Assembly: GCA_023410475.1 (NCBI GenBank)
Contig: JAEYPS010000039.1
Coordinates: 52,851-116,850, forward strand
Source of the DNA: Bacillota bacterium
GTDB lineage: Bacteria > Bacillota > Clostridia > Christensenellales > SZUA-584
Length of the DNA: 64,000 nucleotides
Direction of reading: 5' to 3'
Shown here: piece after piece, positions 61,979-64,000 of the stretch
Numbering within the stretch: position 1 is the first letter of the stretch
How the letters are laid out: every line of letters starts with the position of its first letter
Notes under the pieces: generated by a model
Told to the model about the DNA's origin: nothing
Seen by the model: only the letters and a program-made list of their open reading frames with translations
Databases searched by the model: none
Translations under genes and position numbers: made by a program

Positions 61979-62512
61979 CTACAGCTTTCCTGCCCTCTCG
62001 TATATCAGATCGATCTCCTCTTTTTTCATGAGCTTCTGCGTCGCAAGCGCTATAAGCGTTATGCCTATAACGCTCATTGCGAGCCTCGTCAGCGCGAACA
62101 AAGGGCCCATAGATGCAACCTCGAATGTCACCAAGGGCGCCTTCGTAGTCGACCACGCGCCCACAAATAATACCACGTTCATAAACTTTGCGCCCTTCTT
62201 CATCATAACGCCAGCAAGAGGGAAAGCAGCGTACAGCGGCCCTGCGGCTGCCGTGCCCAGAAGAACGGCGAGCAGAGCGCCTTTAATGCCGCTGCTCTCG
62301 CCCATAAACCTTATCATCGTCTCTCTTGGCACCCATACGTCCAAAAGCCCGAGCAATATGAACACCGGCGGTATGACGAGCGCCATCTCCTTAAAGCTGT
62401 AAAGCGTCGTATCCAGCGCCTTTGCCCCAATATTTCCGTCTGTCAAAACAAGCACGGACAGCATCGCCGCGGCCGCGGCCGCGAGGGCGTACCGCTTCAA
62501 ATACTTTTTCAT
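61979..62512 (-). CDS. YraQ/DUF318-type permease, second half-subunit
   Basis: A 177-residue protein with about five helices, including TTLYSFKEMALVIPPVFILL, FMGESSGIKGALLAVLLGTA and GAKFMNVVLFVGAWSTTKAP. This is the second half of the YraQ (UPF0718) permease fold, split into two genes here. It starts overlapping the stop of the first half. The pair forms a putative transporter, in some relatives linked to metals or arsenic-like compounds. Confidence 0.72.
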   Translation of the reverse strand: MKKYLKRYALAAAAAAMLSVLVLTDGNIGAKALDTTLYSFKEMALVIPPVFILLGLLDVWVPRETMIRFMGESSGIKGALLAVLLGTAAAGPLYAAFPLAGVMMKKGAKFMNVVLFVGAWSTTKAPLVTFEVASMGPLFALTRLAMSVIGITLIALATQKLMKKEEIDLIYERAGKL

Positions 62513-63000
62513 CATATCTCTCCCATCACGCTGCCAATCACCAGCGCCACCGCGAACGAGAACAGTAACGCGAGCGCGTTGCGGATGAGCGCTGCCTTCT
62601 TGCCGAAGTACCTGAACTCGACGGGCAGCGTCACGACGCCCACCATCATCAGCGACGATATAAACGCTCCTATCTGCATATACCCCGCTCCCCCGGCAAG
62701 CAGCAGCGCCGCTGTCGGAAACGCTATGAACCCGGGGATAAGCGTAACCGCGCCCACCGCCGCCGCCGCGGCGACTCCCAGCCATCCCGAATCTTTGCCT
62801 ATAATGCGGCTTATCGTCGGAGGGTCGAGCACGGCGAGCAGCAGCCCCACTAGCACGACTATGCCTATAAGCTGCGGCAGTATGTTCTCAAACGCCTTCC
62901 ACGCCTTTAATAGAGCCTTTTTTGTCTTTTGCCTGTCCTTCACAAGAGACAGTATAACCAGCGCCGCGGTTATTCCGTACAGGATTATCGTAGTCAACAT
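62512..63000 (-). CDS. YraQ/DUF318-type permease, first half-subunit
   Basis: A 162-residue protein with about five helices: FENILPQLIGIVVLVGLLLA, PPTISRIIGKDSGWLGVAAA and GAFISSLMMVGVVTLPVEFR. The DPPT...IG and GSVTLIPGFIAFP-like blocks are typical of the first YraQ repeat. TAGGAG precedes start 63000. The operon with the PadR regulator upstream shows that its expression is controlled. Confidence 0.72.
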   Translation of the reverse strand: MLTTIILYGITAALVILSLVKDRQKTKKALLKAWKAFENILPQLIGIVVLVGLLLAVLDPPTISRIIGKDSGWLGVAAAAAVGAVTLIPGFIAFPTAALLLAGGAGYMQIGAFISSLMMVGVVTLPVEFRYFGKKAALIRNALALLFSFAVALVIGSVMGEI

Positions 63001-63085
63001 ATGAACTCCTATGTTATGGCTCCCCTTCAGGTATTGAAAGGGATAGCTATCATTAACGGCTCAAAAGCTTCTCATTTTAGGGGGC

Positions 63086-63463
63086 TTAATAATCGTTATG
63101 CCCTGTTTTTTGGTTATACGTTTCAATAAGCTTTTCTATCCTTTGCTTGCGCTTCTCGAGTATCCCAACCCAATCGGCAAGCTCGTTTTTTCCCGTTTCT
63201 GTTATGGTGTATACCCTGCGCTTCGGGCCTTGTCCTTCTTCCCACATCGATTTTACCGAGCCCTGCTCCTCCATCTTTCGCAGCGTCCGATACAGCGTGC
63301 TTATATTCAGGTCCTCCGCTTCAAAGCCAAACTCGCAAAGCTGCTCGGCAAGGCTGTACCCGTGGCGCGTGTCGTCCAAGAGCAGCATCAGCATACATAC
63401 CTCTATAAACCTGTGCATGCCGTGCTGCTTTTTGCAGCAGTTATCTTTGCAGTGAGCGCACAT
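63086..63463 (-). CDS. PadR-family regulator with Cys-rich N-terminus
   Basis: A 125-residue winged-helix protein. MHRFIEVCMLMLLLDDTRHG and NISTLYRTLRKMEEQGSVKS are the PadR core, VYTITETGKNELADWVGI the wing and dimer part. Before it lies a short metal-binding-like segment (CAHCKDNCCKKQHG) that ordinary PadR proteins lack. AAGGAG precedes the start. It is first in an operon with the YraQ-like permease pair, so it may sense a metal and control its transport. Confidence 0.85.
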   Translation of the reverse strand: MCAHCKDNCCKKQHGMHRFIEVCMLMLLLDDTRHGYSLAEQLCEFGFEAEDLNISTLYRTLRKMEEQGSVKSMWEEGQGPKRRVYTITETGKNELADWVGILEKRKQRIEKLIETYNQKTGHNDY

Positions 63464-63504
63464 TTTGCTTGTTCTCCTTTAAGTTCATATAAACTATATT
63501 CCCT

Positions 63505-63554
63505 ATGCATATAGTCGATATGCATATAATATGCATCAGTGTTATTTTTGTCAA
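63505..63554 (-). promoter_or_regulatory. PadR operon promoter with three ATGCAT sites
   Basis: Minus strand: TTGACA (63549-63554), 17 bp, TATTAT (63526-63531). ATGCAT occurs at 63505, 63520 and 63531, spanning the -10 and the transcription start. These palindromes fit repressor binding by the PadR protein. Confidence 0.75.
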
Positions 63555-63626
63555 TAGAAACCAGAAATAAATATGTTTTTTTTATGCACATTCGGGGAAA
63601 ATAACAACAAAAGGAGGTAATAAAAG

Positions 63627-63830
63627 ATGGCAAGAAGCAATTGGCATTTGGACACATTGAAACAGACGTCCGCAAGCGAGGCGGGGATTAACTTAAAGCA
63701 GGGCTACAACGGCGACCTGCCCGCTAAAGACGCAGGACGTATCGGCGGCGTGATGGTAAAGAAAATGATACAGTTTGCGGAAAGCAACATGCCGGAAGTA
63801 AGGAATACCACCCCCGGACCGAGATTCTAA
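63627..63830 (+). CDS. Alpha/beta-type small acid-soluble spore protein
   Basis: A 67-residue DNA-coating protein of spores. ASEAGINLKQGYNGDLPAKD and AGRIGGVMVKKMIQFAES match the SASP consensus (EAGI germination-protease site, GYNGDLxxxxAGxIGGxMVKxM). It saturates spore DNA and protects it from UV and heat. AAAGGAGG precedes the start. It shows that the organism makes endospores. Confidence 0.95.
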   Translation: MARSNWHLDTLKQTSASEAGINLKQGYNGDLPAKDAGRIGGVMVKKMIQFAESNMPEVRNTTPGPRF

Positions 63831-63889
63831 TCCATTTTCGATCCCCGCAGGGGAATAAAACGAGGGCCTAAGCCCTCAGGTTAATGACA

Positions 63890-63930
63890 AACACCCCGTT
63901 TTCAGGAGAAGACGGGGTGTTAATTTTAGT
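63890..63930 (+). terminator. Intrinsic terminator after the SASP gene
   Basis: AACACCCCGT pairs with ACGGGGTGTT, followed by AATTTTAG. Another small GAGGGC/GCCCTC hairpin lies just before it (63862-63877). Confidence 0.75.
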
Positions 63931-64000
63931 AAGAACAGGCTTGCACTTGAATAAAACCACGAATGAGAAACAGAAACTGAGATAAGAACTGCCCGCCCAG

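Noticed and set aside
61979..62785. 268-residue reading of the second permease gene
   Set aside because: Its first 90 residues are Gly/Arg-rich out-of-frame sequence overlapping the first permease gene; the true start is near 62512.
1..64000. tRNA, rRNA, CRISPR array, transposase, integrase
   Set aside because: I looked for these in all intergenic regions and ORFs and found none I could support.

Overview
The window is a bacterial chromosome segment of about 50% GC. The best lineage evidence is an alpha/beta-type small acid-soluble spore protein (63627-63830), many AGGAGG-type ribosome binding sites, consensus sigma-A promoters, and typical Firmicutes families (DUF134, DUF3795, YckD-like, DUF2975 with an Xre regulator, MarR, PadR and MocR regulators). 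Together these point to a spore-forming, probably anaerobic Clostridia-type organism. The genus cannot be told from the sequence.

Layout. 1-7749 holds membrane and lipid genes: a truncated MATE pump, a PAP2 phosphatase, a PlsC-like acyltransferase, a lipoprotein/Xre/DUF2975 operon with paired operators, and a divergent EamA exporter and MocR regulator. 7914-20467 is a minus-strand podovirus-like structural module. Read 5' to 3' it runs: small membrane protein, portal, XhlA-like protein, scaffold, major capsid, decoration-like protein, connector, collar/collagen tail fibre, large tail protein, repeat tail fibre, DNRLRE protein, endolysin. Three of these genes (capsid, collar fibre, DNRLRE protein) are frameshifted. 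The missing packaging genes lie farther upstream on the same strand, in canonical order but separated by host genes: terS at 45071-45520 and terL at 40494-41990. No integrase, replication or repressor gene is visible. The element therefore looks like a dispersed, partly decayed or domesticated phage rather than a normal prophage.

20645-36032 carries a polynucleotide-kinase-like ATPase, an Rbs-type sugar ABC transporter with a well-defined promoter and operator, DUF134, a short-chain dehydrogenase remnant, a family 2A encapsulin shell with its cysteine desulfurase cargo, DAHP synthase, flavin/redox genes under TetR and MarR control, a serine hydrolase and a NYN/OST-HTH protein. 36194-37678 holds an sRNA candidate, a 25-residue peptide ORF, and a TIR-like plus SLATT pair that looks like a two-gene immune system. 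38025-50476 holds small redox and metal proteins, a second MATE pump, a ferredoxin, a SHOCT protein, a two-component system facing a YckD-like secreted protein, and a secreted MACPF/MABP lipoprotein.

50633-64000 contains two strong non-coding RNA candidates (about 51690-52008 and 59032-59295, both minus strand, each with its own promoter and terminal hairpin). It also has a cytidylate-kinase-like/nuclease-like fusion coupled to hpt, a PH-domain membrane gene broken at a T8 run, a chemotaxis receptor, Cys-rich DUF3795 proteins, an AEC transporter, a two-gene YraQ-type permease under a Cys-rich PadR regulator, and the SASP gene.

The items most worth following up are the collinear but scattered phage packaging and structural genes with the four-repeat portal extension, the TIR-SLATT pair, the encapsulin operon, the MACPF lipoprotein and the two structured RNAs.
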